A stretch of 52,371 bases of DNA from Pirellulales bacterium (GCA_036499395.1 DASYDW010000098.1:1-52371); one strand, 5' to 3'; positions 17,135 to 27,842 are shown, counted from the first letter of the stretch. Numbers and translations: made by a program. The notes: generated from the sequence alone by a model not told the origin.

Positions 17135-19166
17135 CGGCCTCGACGCCGATGACTGGCGCACGGCAGGCGAAGTTTTGGCAAACGTAGAGCGCCGGCTCAG
17201 TAGTTGGGCCGTCGACGGCCTTGCCGGCAAAGAGCGGCGTTAGAACATCGGACTCGTGTCCCCCCGGCCGCGCCGCGAGCACTTTGTTTGGCCAGAAGCG
17301 ACGTCGCAGACCTTCCAGCACCTCGCTACGAGACGCGTTCCCGGGCTCAGCGATGAGTACCAATTCCGGCGTCGGCCCGAGTTGGAAATCGAGCGCCATG
17401 AGCATCTGGCCCGCCGCCATCGGATGCCGTTCGATCAGGTCCGTGAACAAGTTCAGCGTGCGATGTGCCGCGTCAAGAAAATCAGTCCGCCCTGTGAGTT
17501 TTCCCAAACGCAAAAGTGCGGTTACCGCCATCGCGGTCGCGCTGGGAGTCGAACTGTCTTGCACATCCTTGGGGCGCGCGACGAGCGATTCGTGATTATC
17601 GGCCGTGAAATAGAATCCTCCCGACGCTTTGTCCGCAAATCGGTCGAGAATAACCTGCGCAAGCGACACGGCCTCGGCAATCCAGCGCTCGTCGAAATCG
17701 GCTTCGTACAACGTCACCAGCGCATCGGCCAGACATGCGTAATCGTCCAGGTAAGCGTCAAATCGTGCCTGGCCATTGCGGTACGTGTGTAACAGCCGGC
17801 CGTCGGCCTGCCGCATGCGCGTGAGAACAAAATCCGCCGCCTTCGCCGCCGCGGCAACGTAAGCAGGCTCGTTTAATGCGCTGCCGGCCAGCGCCATGGC
17901 CCCGATCATCAGGCCGTTCCAGTTCACCAGTACCTTGTCGTCGAGCGCCGGCGGTACGCGCCGGTTTCGTACCTCGAGCAAGCGAGCACGGCTCTCCTGC
18001 AATTCCTTGCTCAATTCAACGGGATCGCGCCCCAGCATCTTCGCGCATTCGGCGAGCGACTTGGGCTGGTTGAGGATATTATTTCCCTCGAAATTCCCCG
18101 CAGCACTGACGTCATAGGCGTGGCAAAAGGTTTCAGCCCGGTCAGGGCCGAGCACTTCTTCGATCTCTTCAGGACGCCAGACGTAGAATTTTCCTTCGAC
18201 TCCTTCGCTATCGGCGTCCTGTGTACTGCGAAATCCGCCGTCCAGATCGCACATTTCACGCAGTACGTAGTCCAACGTCTCGCGCACCACGTGAGCGTAA
18301 CGCTCTTCGCCTGTTACCTGGTACGCCTCCGTGTAGCTCGAGGCGAGCAGCGCGTTGTCGTAGAGCATCTTTTCGAAATGCGGTACCAGCCAGTGATCGT
18401 CGACCGAATAGCGATGAAAGCCACCGCCGAGATGGTCGTAGATTCCGCCGGCGGCCATTTTGTCGAGCGTCAATCGCACCATATCGAGCGTCTCGTCCTG
18501 CCGATCATGCCACCACAGTCGCAGCAGTAATCGCAGCTCGAGTGGATGAGGGAATTTTGGAGCGCCGCCGAATCCTCCTTCGCGCGCGTCAAAGAGTCGA
18601 GCCAACTCCCGCCGCGCATTTTCGAACGCCGCGCGGGTGGGCGCCTTCTTCGACACCGCCATGTTGGTCATGGCGGTCAATTGTTGGGTCAGGCGATCGG
18701 CCGCGGCGAGGACTTCCGCGCGCTGGTTATTCCAAGCGTTAAGTACCGCCGTTAACACCTGGTCGAAGCCCGGCATCCCCATCCGAGCTTGCGGCGGGAA
18801 ATAGGTGCCGCCGTAGAACGGTTTCAATTGCGGTGTGAGGAAAACCGACATCGGCCAGCCGCCGCGGCCGGTCAACATCTGCACGGCGTTCATGTAGATA
18901 TGATCCAGATCGGGCCGTTCCTCGCGGTCGACCTTGATCGAAATGAAGCCGGCCTTCAATTGCGCCGCAATCGCGGCATTCTCGAAGCTTTCGTGCTCCA
19001 TCACGTGGCACCAGTGGCACGCCGAATAGCCGATTGACAAGAAAATCGGCCGATCCTCTGCCACGGATCGCGCAAGCGCCTCGGGGCCCCACGGATACCA
19101 ATCCACCGGATTTCCGGCGTGTTGCAGAAGGTAAGGGCTGGTCTCATTGGCCAGTCGATTTGGCAT
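17103..19166 (-). CDS. thioredoxin-domain protein, YyaL/DUF255 family
   Basis: A 687-residue protein of the YyaL/SSP411 family: an N-terminal thioredoxin-like DUF255 domain followed by an (alpha/alpha)6 glycosidase-like region. It starts with the family hallmark [20 protein letters not shown]. The redox motif CHWC lies at residues 50-53. Further signatures include [22 protein letters not shown] and [13 protein letters not shown]. The reading frame stays open 119 codons upstream, but that part overlaps panB in another frame and has no family match, so the start is the ATG at 19166. Biochemical function is not established for the family. It lies 104 bp after panB on the same strand. Its 3' end overlaps that of the PEP-CTERM gene by 32 bp. 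Confidence 0.92.
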   Translation of the reverse strand: MPNRLANETSPYLLQHAGNPVDWYPWGPEALARSVAEDRPIFLSIGYSACHWCHVMEHESFENAAIAAQLKAGFISIKVDREERPDLDHIYMNAVQMLTGRGGWPMSVFLTPQLKPFYGGTYFPPQARMGMPGFDQVLTAVLNAWNNQRAEVLAAADRLTQQLTAMTNMAVSKKAPTRAAFENARRELARLFDAREGGFGGAPKFPHPLELRLLLRLWWHDRQDETLDMVRLTLDKMAAGGIYDHLGGGFHRYSVDDHWLVPHFEKMLYDNALLASSYTEAYQVTGEERYAHVVRETLDYVLREMCDLDGGFRSTQDADSEGVEGKFYVWRPEEIEEVLGPDRAETFCHAYDVSAAGNFEGNNILNQPKSLAECAKMLGRDPVELSKELQESRARLLEVRNRRVPPALDDKVLVNWNGLMIGAMALAGSALNEPAYVAAAAKAADFVLTRMRQADGRLLHTYRNGQARFDAYLDDYACLADALVTLYEADFDERWIAEAVSLAQVILDRFADKASGGFYFTADNHESLVARPKDVQDSSTPSATAMAVTALLRLGKLTGRTDFLDAAHRTLNLFTDLIERHPMAAGQMLMALDFQLGPTPELVLIAEPGNASRSEVLEGLRRRFWPNKVLAARPGGHESDVLTPLFAGKAVDGPTTEPALYVCQNFACRAPVIGVEAVKAEIERVTK

Positions 19167-19270
19167 CGGGGCACGTTCTTCGAAAGAGGGCGTGGCAGGA
19201 AACAGCGCGTCTGCTTCGGCAAAAGTCCGGCGACAGCGCCAAGCCGCGCGCCCGGGGACACGGCTTGCTC

Positions 19271-20071
19271 TTATTTGAACGAGTGCGCCGCGTCCGGGTA
19301 AGTGCCGTCCTGCACTTCCTGACGATAGCGGGTTGCCGCCTCGCGAATCTGGCTTCCCAGGTCGGCGTAGGACTTCACAAAACGCGGCAGATAGCCGCTG
19401 GTGATTCCCAGCATGTCGTTGACGACTAGCACCTGTCCGTCGCAACCGGGCCCAGCGCCAATGCCGATCGTCGGGACCGATAATTTGGCGGTGATCCGCT
19501 CGGCGATCGGCGTCGGGATGCACTCGAGCAGCACGGCAAAGGCGCCTGCGTGCTGGGCCGCGAGAGCGTCAGCCATCAAGGTTTCTTCCTCGCGCTGCAC
19601 TTTGTATCCACCCAGAACGTGAACGTTTTGCGGGCGCAGCCCACAGTGTGCCATTACGGGGATACCGGCGGCGACCAAGGCCCGAATGGTTTCGGCCTGC
19701 TCAGCGCCCCCCTCCAACTTCACCGCTCGGCAGTGGGTTTCCTTCAGTATACGGCTGCCCGCTTCGACTGCCTTATACGGACCCAGGTGGCAGGTCGGAA
19801 ACGGTAGGTCCACCACCACCAGGGCCCGGCGGACGGCCCGGCCGACCATTTCGGCGTGGTAAATCATCTGGTCGAGGGTCACAGAGAGGGTCGTGGGATG
19901 TCCTTGCACGACCATCGAAAGGCTGTCGCCGACCAGGATTCCGTCGACTCCTGCGTCGTCCAACAGCCCCGCCATCGCATGGTCGTAGGCAGTGAGCATG
20001 CTGATTTTCTGACCGGCGGCCTTCATGGCCACGAACTTTGGCACCGTCAGCGGGCCGTCTTCTTTACTCAT
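19271..20071 (-). CDS. panB: 3-methyl-2-oxobutanoate hydroxymethyltransferase
   Basis: Cytoplasmic enzyme that transfers a hydroxymethyl group from methylene-tetrahydrofolate to 2-oxoisovalerate to make ketopantoate, the first committed step of pantothenate and coenzyme A synthesis. Its 266 residues match the family. Metal ligands are visible at Asp49 (LVGDSLSM), Asp88 (VVDLPFP) and Glu120 (KLEGG). The catalytic Glu183 lies in [13 protein letters not shown] and His142 in MAHCGL. The ATG has AGGG upstream. No other pan genes are adjacent. It is the first gene of a probable two-gene unit with the YyaL-type gene. Confidence 0.96.
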   Translation of the reverse strand: MSKEDGPLTVPKFVAMKAAGQKISMLTAYDHAMAGLLDDAGVDGILVGDSLSMVVQGHPTTLSVTLDQMIYHAEMVGRAVRRALVVVDLPFPTCHLGPYKAVEAGSRILKETHCRAVKLEGGAEQAETIRALVAAGIPVMAHCGLRPQNVHVLGGYKVQREEETLMADALAAQHAGAFAVLLECIPTPIAERITAKLSVPTIGIGAGPGCDGQVLVVNDMLGITSGYLPRFVKSYADLGSQIREAATRYRQEVQDGTYPDAAHSFK

Positions 20072-20373
20072 GGAACCCTGGTTGAAAGCGGACGTGGATG
20101 CGGAATGGCCGGCGGCCCCCCGTGCGACGACAGGCCGAGGGCATTGTTATCAGCGGGGCTTTGGCTGACAACCGCCCGATGCTACTGCCCGCGAGGCCCA
20201 TACTACAGGCAGTCCGTTACGGACGTCGTTGGTCGTTCAAGTGTACGCCGCGGCGAAACTCGTTAGCCCCCAAATAGTTGGCGAGTTGTCGGCCAGACGA
20301 TATCGTAGAGTCGGCGACAGGGCGCTCAATCCATTGGGCGGCAGGTTTACGAATCCGGCGGGAAGAGGTGGCA

Positions 20374-21201
20374 ATGATGACACGGATGAACGGTCACACA
20401 GCAGGGCAGGCCGCGGCGGTCGCGCTCGCGTTTCTAGCTGGCACAGTTCACGCTCAATACAACAATAGCGGCAATAACAACAATCCGAATTTTCTCGTCC
20501 GTAAAGCGCAGTTGATGCAACTGCCGGTCGTTGACCTGAAAGGAACGGTTGAGCAAGTCGGGGCCGATGGCTTGGCGATCAAGTGTGAAGGGCAGGCATT
20601 CAATCTTTCTGTCGATTCCAACCTCACGCATGTGCAGTGCAATGGGACGGCCGACCGCTCCTACCTGAAGCCGGGGGTCTTGGTGCGCTTCGAAGGAGAA
20701 TTCGACAAGCGCATGCAACCCAAGAGCGGACCACTCGAAGTGCTGTACGTGGTCACGCAGTCCGAAACATCGCAGCCCGGTATTCATTCCGACTCGGACA
20801 TCGCGGCCGCCGCCGCGGCTGGCGGTGAGAACGGTGAGAATAACGAAGAGGGAGGGCAACGCCCCGCAAAGCGCGCGGCTGTCGAAAACTGCGTCGTCAT
20901 CGGCACTATCAAGCTGCTCAAGGACGATCAGTTGCAGGTCATGGCCGATGGCAAGCCGGTGAAAGTGCAATTGGCGAAGGAAGCTGAAATCAAGGTCGAG
21001 GTCGACGATTACACTCTGGCCGCGGCCGGTGACGAAATTGTCGTGCGCGGACGAACCGTGCAACCCCCTTCCGGGCAGCAGCCGGGGCATGTCTTCGGCG
21101 AGGATGTGACGATCACGCTTGCTCAACCGCTCGAGTCGACGAGCAAAGCTCCCGCGAAAAAGAAGAAGTCATCGAAGACCACCAAGTCCGCCAAACGATA
21201 G
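20374..21201 (+). CDS. secreted protein with two related beta-domains, unknown function
   Basis: A 275-residue protein with a signal peptide ending near GTVHAQ. Two segments of similar layout follow: one begins VDLKGTVEQVGADGLAIK and ends in LKPGVLVRFEGEF, the other begins VIGTIKLLKDDQLQVMADG and ends in AAGDEIVVRGRTV. Both look like OB-fold-type small barrels; this is inference from pattern alone. They are separated by an Ala/Gly/Glu-rich linker. The C-terminus is strongly basic (KKKKSSKTTKSAKR) and could bind nucleic acid or anionic polymer. I start it at the first of two adjacent ATGs because GGAAGAGG lies just upstream; the longer frame from 20278 has no signal peptide at its start. Confidence 0.75.
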   Translation: MMTRMNGHTAGQAAAVALAFLAGTVHAQYNNSGNNNNPNFLVRKAQLMQLPVVDLKGTVEQVGADGLAIKCEGQAFNLSVDSNLTHVQCNGTADRSYLKPGVLVRFEGEFDKRMQPKSGPLEVLYVVTQSETSQPGIHSDSDIAAAAAAGGENGENNEEGGQRPAKRAAVENCVVIGTIKLLKDDQLQVMADGKPVKVQLAKEAEIKVEVDDYTLAAAGDEIVVRGRTVQPPSGQQPGHVFGEDVTITLAQPLESTSKAPAKKKKSSKTTKSAKR

Positions 21202-21258
21202 GGCGATCAATAACGGGTATCGCAACCTTATCGTGGCATCGATTTCGTCGTGTGACGA

Positions 21259-21564
21259 CTAGATGCCCATCCGGCCCAGCGCGTCGATGATGCTGCCGAC
21301 GATGCCGGCCAATGTCGGATGCGTGGCCTCGAACTCACGTTCGGCAGTCCCCAAGCGTGTCACGATCGATTCATGCTGCTTGGCTCGCGACGTGCCGCCG
21401 ACCGTTGACGCATCGTGCGACGTACCCGGTTCAAGTAGCCCGCGAATCTCTGCTAGCAGGTCCTGCAGGGCGGTGCGTGTCTCGGGACTGACGTTCGGCG
21501 CACCGCGCAATTGGTCGTGCAAGCGTGCCAAAGTCTCGCGCAGGTTATTCGATTCGTCCGCCAT
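21259..21564 (-). CDS. DUF4404 family protein
   Basis: A 101-residue cytoplasmic helical protein. It begins with LRETLARLHDQLRGAP, has TRTALQDLLAEIRGLL in the middle, and ends in FEATHPTLAGIVGSIIDALGRMGI, the recognisable ending of DUF4404 proteins. The function of the family is unknown; the sequence suggests a helical bundle. The ATG at 21564 is preferred because GGAG lies 6 bases upstream and the family homology begins there. It converges on the secreted gene upstream. Confidence 0.82.
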   Translation of the reverse strand: MADESNNLRETLARLHDQLRGAPNVSPETRTALQDLLAEIRGLLEPGTSHDASTVGGTSRAKQHESIVTRLGTAEREFEATHPTLAGIVGSIIDALGRMGI

Positions 21565-21928
21565 TTTTGCTCCGTTTTCTGACGCGAGTTTGTCCATCAA
21601 ACAGCCTTCGGGCCCTGGTTCGCCGGGGCTACGAGCACCCCGTTCGCGGGAATGACGCTGTCGGCCAAAAGATACGGCTCAACGGACCGGCGAACAAGTG
21701 CGGCATGATCCGGCAACCGGGTGCCGCCCGTTTCAATATAGCCCTTGGCGATTGCTCCCGCGCGGCGGGCTCCGGCCCAACTCGCCTTGGTCAAAATTAC
21801 CAACCTCTTTTATAATCCGGCCGCCCTGGGGCGTCTCGCGGACGTGCCACCGAAATCGCAGGAACCAGATTTGCAGGCCCTGGGCAGGCCGCTGGCGAAG
21901 TCGCCCTTTCAACAGCAAGGAATGCGCT

Positions 21929-22531
21929 ATGTTTCGGGTTCAGGACGTCCTCGATCTCCACTCCAGCACGGTCGCTCTCTGGCATCAGCAAGAAGTTCGA
22001 AATCCCTACCACGGCTATCTGCAGGTCGCGTGCGAACAGCACAAATTCAATTACCTGCTGTGGCACGAAGAGGACATCGCCCGCAGCACGGACGTCACGG
22101 ATGCCCGCATCGCAGAAGTCAAACGCGCCATCGACCGTTATAACCAGCAGCGCAACGATCATATCGAGCGACTGGACATGTTCCTGATGGAATGGCTGTC
22201 GCGCGAAGGTGTCACTCCGCAAAAAGGAGCGCGCCTGAATACCGAAACTCCAGGCAGCGCCGTCGATCGACTATCAATTATCTCTTTGCGTATTTATCAC
22301 ATGCAGGAGCAGATGGAACGGGCCGACGCGACCGAGGAGCACCGCCAGAAGGCGGCCGATCGGTTGTCGATCTGCTTGCGACAGCGCTCCGATCTCTCCG
22401 GGGCGCTTGCTGAGTTGGTCGACGACATCTCGAGTGGACGTAAGCGTCTACAGCTCTACCGTCAGCTTAAGATGTACAACGATCCGACCATGAACCCGTA
22501 TTTATACGGCGGGGCAAAGAAAGTCGCTTAA
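21929..22531 (+). CDS. DUF4254 domain protein
   Basis: A 200-residue mainly helical, charged protein without signal peptide or membrane segment. Features that recall DUF4254 are LHxxxVxLWH near the N-terminus (LHSSTVALWH), a central NYLLWHEEDIAR segment, RIAEVKRAIDRYNQQRNDHIE, and a C-terminal SIISLRIYHM helix. The start is the ATG at 21929, which has AGGA 8 bases upstream; the frame is open further upstream but without family similarity. DUF4254 genes are often found near LPS-type glycosyltransferases, and a GT9 gene is the next neighbour here (convergent). A role in envelope glycan assembly is inference. Confidence 0.78.
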   Translation: MFRVQDVLDLHSSTVALWHQQEVRNPYHGYLQVACEQHKFNYLLWHEEDIARSTDVTDARIAEVKRAIDRYNQQRNDHIERLDMFLMEWLSREGVTPQKGARLNTETPGSAVDRLSIISLRIYHMQEQMERADATEEHRQKAADRLSICLRQRSDLSGALAELVDDISSGRKRLQLYRQLKMYNDPTMNPYLYGGAKKVA

Positions 22532-22663
22532 CCGCAACGCTTGGTCCTTACCATCATCGAGCTCAAGGCACGGCTGCGCGCTACTTGCCCAGAGATTCGC
22601 TACGAGTAATGAATTCTCGTTGCAATTCGGAGCCTGGTGAACACCAAATGGACGATTAGCTGC

Positions 22664-23695
22664 TTACGCGGCTTGTGCCCGGCGACGCAACGCGTTGCCG
22701 CAGGCTTTCACCACATCGTCGACGCTGATCGAGAGCATCGATTCGGGGCCAGCGGTGCGGCGGCTGCGGCTATTTCCTTCCAGCCGCATATTCTGCAGCG
22801 TGATATGTCCGGAGCCGTAGGGGCCGTTTCTTTCAGCCGGCATCGGACCGAACATGGCCACGCAAGGAGTTCCTACGGCTGCGGCGATGTGCAAAGGGCC
22901 GGTGTCGCTGCTGATAAACAGCCGCGCTCGGCGCGCAAGTGAAACAAGCTCGGGCAGCGAGGTCGGCGGCGCCATCAAGGCGTGTCCCTCCGAGGCTGCG
23001 GCGATCGACTCGGCCATAGCTCGTTCTTTGGCGCCAGCCCATAGGACCAGGCTGGGCAGTCCGTGGTCGTGCCCCAGAAAGCGCGCCACAGCAGCGAAAC
23101 GCTCGGCAGGCCACAGTTTCGAAGGCCAGCCCGCACCGGGGTTGATGATTGCAAATCCGGATGTCACCTCGGCCGTACGGACAATCTGATCGGCTCGCGA
23201 TTCTTCGAGCGAAGTTCGCGGCAGTCCGAACCGAGGCGTATGCACGTCGATACCCAGCGGCTTGAGCAATTCGATGTTGCGATCAACGACATGGGTGTCT
23301 TGTGGTTCGACCAGTTCGTTATTGATCCAGGAGCTGATTTCCCGCCCGTCGACCCCTTTCATGCCAATGCGGCGCGGGGCACCCGATAGCCAGGCCGCCA
23401 CGGCGCTCTTGGTTAGTCCTTGCACGTCGATGGCAATGTCGAAGCGGAGTTGCCGCAGCTTCTGCCGGAGTTGCCAAACCAGCCGTGGCGACTTCAGCCA
23501 GCCTCGCGGCACAATCACCAGCTCGTCGAGCGCCGGGTGCTCACGCAGCAAATCCCCCGATCGCCCCTCGACGACCCAGGTCAGAAAGGCCCCCGGCATC
23601 TGGTCTCGTAGCGCGCACAGCACTGGCAGCGTGTGCAAGCAGTCGCCAATGGCGCTGAGGCGGACGATCAAGATACGGGGATTTCCTTGAGGCAT
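22664..23695 (-). CDS. glycosyltransferase family 9 (LPS heptosyltransferase-like)
   Basis: A 343-residue GT-B fold transferase of the WaaC/WaaF type, expected to add a heptose or similar sugar to a lipid-linked core at the inner face of the cytoplasmic membrane. The N-terminal ILIVRLSAIGDCLHTLPVL and the C-terminal FISSDTGPLHIAAAVGTPCVAMFGP signatures are characteristic. INPGAGWPSKLWPAERF is the donor-side motif. The length is normal. A GGAGG element lies 9 bases upstream of the ATG. It faces the DUF4254 gene. Acceptor and sugar cannot be told from sequence. Confidence 0.92.
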   Translation of the reverse strand: MPQGNPRILIVRLSAIGDCLHTLPVLCALRDQMPGAFLTWVVEGRSGDLLREHPALDELVIVPRGWLKSPRLVWQLRQKLRQLRFDIAIDVQGLTKSAVAAWLSGAPRRIGMKGVDGREISSWINNELVEPQDTHVVDRNIELLKPLGIDVHTPRFGLPRTSLEESRADQIVRTAEVTSGFAIINPGAGWPSKLWPAERFAAVARFLGHDHGLPSLVLWAGAKERAMAESIAAASEGHALMAPPTSLPELVSLARRARLFISSDTGPLHIAAAVGTPCVAMFGPMPAERNGPYGSGHITLQNMRLEGNSRSRRTAGPESMLSISVDDVVKACGNALRRRAQAA

Positions 23696-23962
23696 TCCCT
23701 TAATCCTCCGGTGGATACGGCAGGTGGGGCAGGGCGGGGTGGGGGATCATAATCCGCCGGCCGAACATCGGCCAATAGAGCTTTACCGCCCTGCGGACCG
23801 TCGTGATCTGGCCGGCCAACGCCGATCGCCAGGGCTCTGGGCGGTCAAGTCGACCGCTTGGTATAGTGGTTCCCATAGAGCGGGTCGCAGGGCACAAGGT
23901 TTCTGTTCCCTTTCATCGACCATTCCCGCCCAACATTCCCGTCATTACGAGATATTCAGACC

Positions 23963-24970
23963 GTGAAAAACCTGCGCCAATCGTTGTCGGCACTGATCGG
24001 CTTTTCGCTCTTCGTCGCCACGGCCCAGGCATTGCCTCCGCCGCGCGAAGGGGAAATCAAGTTCGAGATCACGGACAAGGAGCCGACCGTGGCCGAGTTG
24101 TTCCGCATGGAACCGCACACGTTCAAGTTCCAGCAGGAATTTCAAAAGACGGCCTCGACGGCGATGGAAATCTCGCTCGTCACGTTTCCTTCGCCGGTCG
24201 TGACGCCGCATCCCGAAAACAACACCGTCCACTGCGAATATTTCCGCTCTTTGAGCCCCGGTAAGCATCCGGGCGTGATCGTGTTGCACATCCTGGGGGG
24301 GGACTTCGACCTGTCCCGCTTGTTCTGCCGCAACTTGGCGCAGCACGGGATCTCGGCCCTGTTTGTAAAGCTCCCTTACTATGGACCGCGCCGCGCCGAG
24401 GGGGTCGAAATGCGCATGATCAATGACGATCCTAAGATCACGGTTGCCAACATGCGGCAGGGTATTCTCGATATTCGCACCGGCGCCGCCTTTCTTGCCG
24501 ATCAGGATGACATCGACAAAAACCAGCTCGGCGTTTTTGGCATTAGCCTGGGCGGAATCACAAGCGCACTGGCCGGCACCGCCGAACCGCGTTTCCAGAA
24601 GATCTGCATGATGCTAGCGGGCGGAGACATGGCGAAAATCGCCTGGGAGTCGCCCGAGGTTAAGGAAGTGCGCGAGCGCTGGCTGGCGCGCGGCGGCAAC
24701 AAAGAGGAATTCTACGACATCATCAAGCAAATCGACCCGGTCACCTACGGCGACAAGGTGCGCGGTCGCAAGATCCTGATGCTCAACGCCACCCACGACG
24801 AGATCATTCCCAAGGTTTGCACCGAGGCTTTGTGGCACGCCTTTGGCGAGCCCGAAATCGTCTGGTTGGACGCCGGCCATTACTCGGCAATGCGATTTAT
24901 TTTCGACGGCTTGACGCGTGTCACGAAGTTTTTCCAAAACGACAACGCGCAGGCGAATGCCGCGAAGTAA
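23963..24970 (+). CDS. exported alpha/beta hydrolase
   Basis: A 335-residue protein with a signal peptide (cut near AQALPPP), so it acts in the periplasm or outside the cell. It has the alpha/beta-hydrolase layout: LHILGGDF oxyanion region, nucleophile Ser195 in GISLGG, Asp279 in NATHDEIIP and His306 in DAGHYSAM. It resembles the dienelactone-hydrolase/acetyl-esterase branch; the substrate is unknown. The start is GTG; no strong Shine-Dalgarno sequence is present, but the signal peptide begins right there. It diverges from the GT9 gene (267-bp gap) and converges on ppc. Confidence 0.85.
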   Translation: MKNLRQSLSALIGFSLFVATAQALPPPREGEIKFEITDKEPTVAELFRMEPHTFKFQQEFQKTASTAMEISLVTFPSPVVTPHPENNTVHCEYFRSLSPGKHPGVIVLHILGGDFDLSRLFCRNLAQHGISALFVKLPYYGPRRAEGVEMRMINDDPKITVANMRQGILDIRTGAAFLADQDDIDKNQLGVFGISLGGITSALAGTAEPRFQKICMMLAGGDMAKIAWESPEVKEVRERWLARGGNKEEFYDIIKQIDPVTYGDKVRGRKILMLNATHDEIIPKVCTEALWHAFGEPEIVWLDAGHYSAMRFIFDGLTRVTKFFQNDNAQANAAK

Positions 24971-25007
24971 CGGCTGAGGCGAGCGTCGTGAATAAACGCA
25001 TGTTGCT

Positions 25008-27842
25008 TCAGCCCGTATTCTTCAGGCCCGAGGCAATGCCGTTGACGCTCTCCAGCCCGGCGGTGAGCAACTCGGCGTGCGGCTCCTCGCCAGCGCGCAG
25101 CCGTTTGAGTAGCACCAGCTGAATAAAGCTGAGCGGGTCGACATACGGATTGCGGCGATCGATCGAGCGCTGCAGCACCGGAACATTCTCCAGCAAGCGT
25201 TCTTGCCCGGTGATCTTTAGGACGAAGTCCACGGTTGCGTGGAATTCGGTTTCGATTCGACGGAATATTTCATCGGCGAGCGCTTGGTCCTGAACCAGGT
25301 CTGCATACAGCCGGGCTATCGTCAGGTCGGCCTTGGCCAAAATCATCTGGGTATTATCGATCAGTGTGCGCCACAGCGGCCAGCGTCGATACATATCCTG
25401 TAATTGCCCAACATCGCCACCGTGATCGAGAAGGAAATCCCCAACAGCGCTGCCGAAGCCGAACCAGCCCGGCAACGTATGCCGGCTTTGCATCCAACTG
25501 AACACCCAGGGAATCGCCCGCAACTGGTCGATGGTGCGCGTCGCGCCGCGGAACGCCGGCCGCGACGCAATCTTTAGTTGACTGATTTCCGCAAACGGCG
25601 TGGCCTGTTCGAAATAGGTAAGAAACTCAGGCGTCTCATAAACCAGGCTGCGGTAATGGCGCGAGGCGCTGGCCGCCAATCGTTCCATCGCCCAATCCCA
25701 ACTCGGGTCGACCTGTTCTTCTTCCGGGAAGCTCGCCAGGAGCACAGCGTTGAGAACCTGCTCCAGATGCCGATGCGCGATCGCCGGCCGGCCGTAACGA
25801 TCGGCGATCATTTCCCCTTGTTCGGTGATGCGAATGCGGCCATTCACGGCGCCGCGCGGCTGGGCCAGGATTGCTTGGTTGGCGGGACCGCCACCGCGGC
25901 CGACAGATCCGCCACGGCCGTGAAAAATCTGGATCGTCACCCCCGTGCGGCGCATCAATTCGCCAAGGTCACGATGTGCCTTGTAAATCGACCAGCATGA
26001 TTGCAGGAAGCCCGCCTCTTTACTCGAATCCGAATAACCGAGCATGACTTCCTGAATGTTGCCACGCAGTTCCAAATGCCGTCGATAGACCGGCTGGCTA
26101 AGTAGTCGTTGCACGAACGGTACCGCGCCGCGCAATGGTTCCAGAGATTCCAGTAGTGGCACGATCTGCAGCCGGCTGACACCGTCGGCCGGGCGGAAGA
26201 GTCTTGCCTCGCGGGCCAGCAGCAGAACTTCGAGCATATTGCCTGGCTCGCTCGTCCCGCTGGTAATGTAAGTATCGATCGCCTCGCTGCATTGCCCTTC
26301 GAGGATCGACGCGATCGTTCGAAACGTCTGCACGACTTCGCGCGTTTCGGGCGTAAAAGGCAAATGCGCGGGAAGCAGGGGGCGGTTCTGCGCCAGCTCG
26401 TTCTCGAGCAATTCGAAGCGCTCGTTGGGCGTCAGTTTCGAATAGCGCGGGCACACGCCAGCCCAATCGAAGATTTCCTCCAAGGCCCGACTATGCCGAT
26501 TCGCGTGCTGGCGAACATCGAGCGACAGCATGTGCAGCCCGAACACGTCGACCTGCCGCGTCAGGTCGCGCACCCGTCCCGCAGCCAGGTGCGAGACTCG
26601 CGAGGCTTGCAAGTCGTCGCCGATCAGAGTCAGATCAGCGCGCAACTCCGAGGGGTCCCGATAGACGCCCGGCGCCGGCGGCGTTGCGTCCCGATACCAA
26701 TCGGGAGTGGTCGTCTTCAGGTTGTCTAAAGTGCGCTGTAGACGTGCGGCAATGAAGCGGCATTTTTTGCGGTACGGCTCAAGCTCTCCGGGACGAATCG
26801 CCTCGGGAAGCAGCTTTTCGTCAACGGCTAACGAATCACGCAGCGCCGCTCCTGGCTCGAGGAAATGGCTCGAATGACTCAATCGCCGGCCAAGCTCGCG
26901 CACCTGCTTCAGGTAGAACTTGAGGATCGTTTCCTGATGCAAACGAACCGCTTCACGCGTCACCTCGGGCGTAACGTGGGGATTTCCATCGCGATCGCCG
27001 CCGATCCAAGATCCAAATCTCAACAGCGGTGGCACCGGCATTTTGTCGTCGGGGAAAGTGCCCGCGAGCGCTTCTTCCACGTCACGATAGACACGTGGCA
27101 CGATTTCGAAGAGCGTGTCGCTGACCAGGCCCAATCCGTGGCGGATTTCGTCGATGACGGTCGGGCGTTCGTTGCGGACGATGTCGCTGAACCAAAAGGC
27201 CTCGACCTCGGCTGTGATAGACGACATCGCCTCGGCACGTTCGACGGGCAGTAACTGGCAATACTCCAGCCGATCGAGCTGGCTGGCGATAGCATCGAGT
27301 TTTTCGAGAATGGTCCTCCGCCGGGCCTCGCTGGGATGAGCCGTGAATACAGGACGAACTAAGGCGCGATCCAAAAGTGCCGCGATCTTGTCGGCCGAAT
27401 AGCCGCGATCGCGCAACCGCGAGAGCGCGATGGCCGTTGTTTCCGGCAGCGGTTGTCCTGGGTTTTGCTCGGTTCGATTGCGCAAGGCGCGGACGCGGGC
27501 CTGTTGCTCAGTAAGGTTGACGAGATCGAAATACAGGCTAAAGGCACGCGACAGCGTTCGTAGCTGGCGCAGGTCGAGCTTCGTCAGCCGGTCTCGCAAA
27601 ACCCGCGCCGCATCGACCGAGGGAGTCGCCCGCAGCTCCTGGCCCGCGGTACGAATTTCGTCGACCAGCCGAAACGCTTCTTCCCCCTCGAGACGAAGGA
27701 TCGTCTCATCGAGCACTCGATCGAGCATGCGTGTATCAAACTCCAGGCCAGGCTCTTCCGCCAGCGGGGCGCCGTTCTTCCCCGCCAGACGGGGCTCGAA
27801 TCGGGCTGCCAACTCCGTTTGGGCAATCAGGGCTTCCGCCAT
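25008..27842 (-). CDS. ppc: phosphoenolpyruvate carboxylase
   Basis: Cytoplasmic enzyme that carboxylates phosphoenolpyruvate to oxaloacetate, feeding the TCA cycle. At 944 residues it is full length. Signatures: VFTAHPSEARR with catalytic His169 (Ser replaces the usual Thr), GSWIGGDRDGNPHVT, GYSDSSKEAGF, the FHGRGGSVGRGGG glycine loop, and the conserved C-terminus NGIASGLKNTG. The start codon lies 14 bp after the stop of the phosphofructokinase gene, so the two are almost surely one operon. This places flux into glycolysis and withdrawal of phosphoenolpyruvate under common transcription. The allosteric type cannot be judged here. Confidence 0.97.
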   Translation of the reverse strand: MAEALIAQTELAARFEPRLAGKNGAPLAEEPGLEFDTRMLDRVLDETILRLEGEEAFRLVDEIRTAGQELRATPSVDAARVLRDRLTKLDLRQLRTLSRAFSLYFDLVNLTEQQARVRALRNRTEQNPGQPLPETTAIALSRLRDRGYSADKIAALLDRALVRPVFTAHPSEARRRTILEKLDAIASQLDRLEYCQLLPVERAEAMSSITAEVEAFWFSDIVRNERPTVIDEIRHGLGLVSDTLFEIVPRVYRDVEEALAGTFPDDKMPVPPLLRFGSWIGGDRDGNPHVTPEVTREAVRLHQETILKFYLKQVRELGRRLSHSSHFLEPGAALRDSLAVDEKLLPEAIRPGELEPYRKKCRFIAARLQRTLDNLKTTTPDWYRDATPPAPGVYRDPSELRADLTLIGDDLQASRVSHLAAGRVRDLTRQVDVFGLHMLSLDVRQHANRHSRALEEIFDWAGVCPRYSKLTPNERFELLENELAQNRPLLPAHLPFTPETREVVQTFRTIASILEGQCSEAIDTYITSGTSEPGNMLEVLLLAREARLFRPADGVSRLQIVPLLESLEPLRGAVPFVQRLLSQPVYRRHLELRGNIQEVMLGYSDSSKEAGFLQSCWSIYKAHRDLGELMRRTGVTIQIFHGRGGSVGRGGGPANQAILAQPRGAVNGRIRITEQGEMIADRYGRPAIAHRHLEQVLNAVLLASFPEEEQVDPSWDWAMERLAASASRHYRSLVYETPEFLTYFEQATPFAEISQLKIASRPAFRGATRTIDQLRAIPWVFSWMQSRHTLPGWFGFGSAVGDFLLDHGGDVGQLQDMYRRWPLWRTLIDNTQMILAKADLTIARLYADLVQDQALADEIFRRIETEFHATVDFVLKITGQERLLENVPVLQRSIDRRNPYVDPLSFIQLVLLKRLRAGEEPHAELLTAGLESVNGIASGLKNTG

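Noticed and set aside
19167..19523. N-terminal extension of 119 codons to the YyaL-type gene
   Set aside because: It overlaps panB in another frame, has no family similarity, and the family N-terminus begins exactly at the ATG at 19166.
20434..21126. Minus-strand frame of 230 codons opposite the exported two-domain protein
   Set aside because: The plus strand has a signal peptide and ribosome site; the antisense frame has neither.
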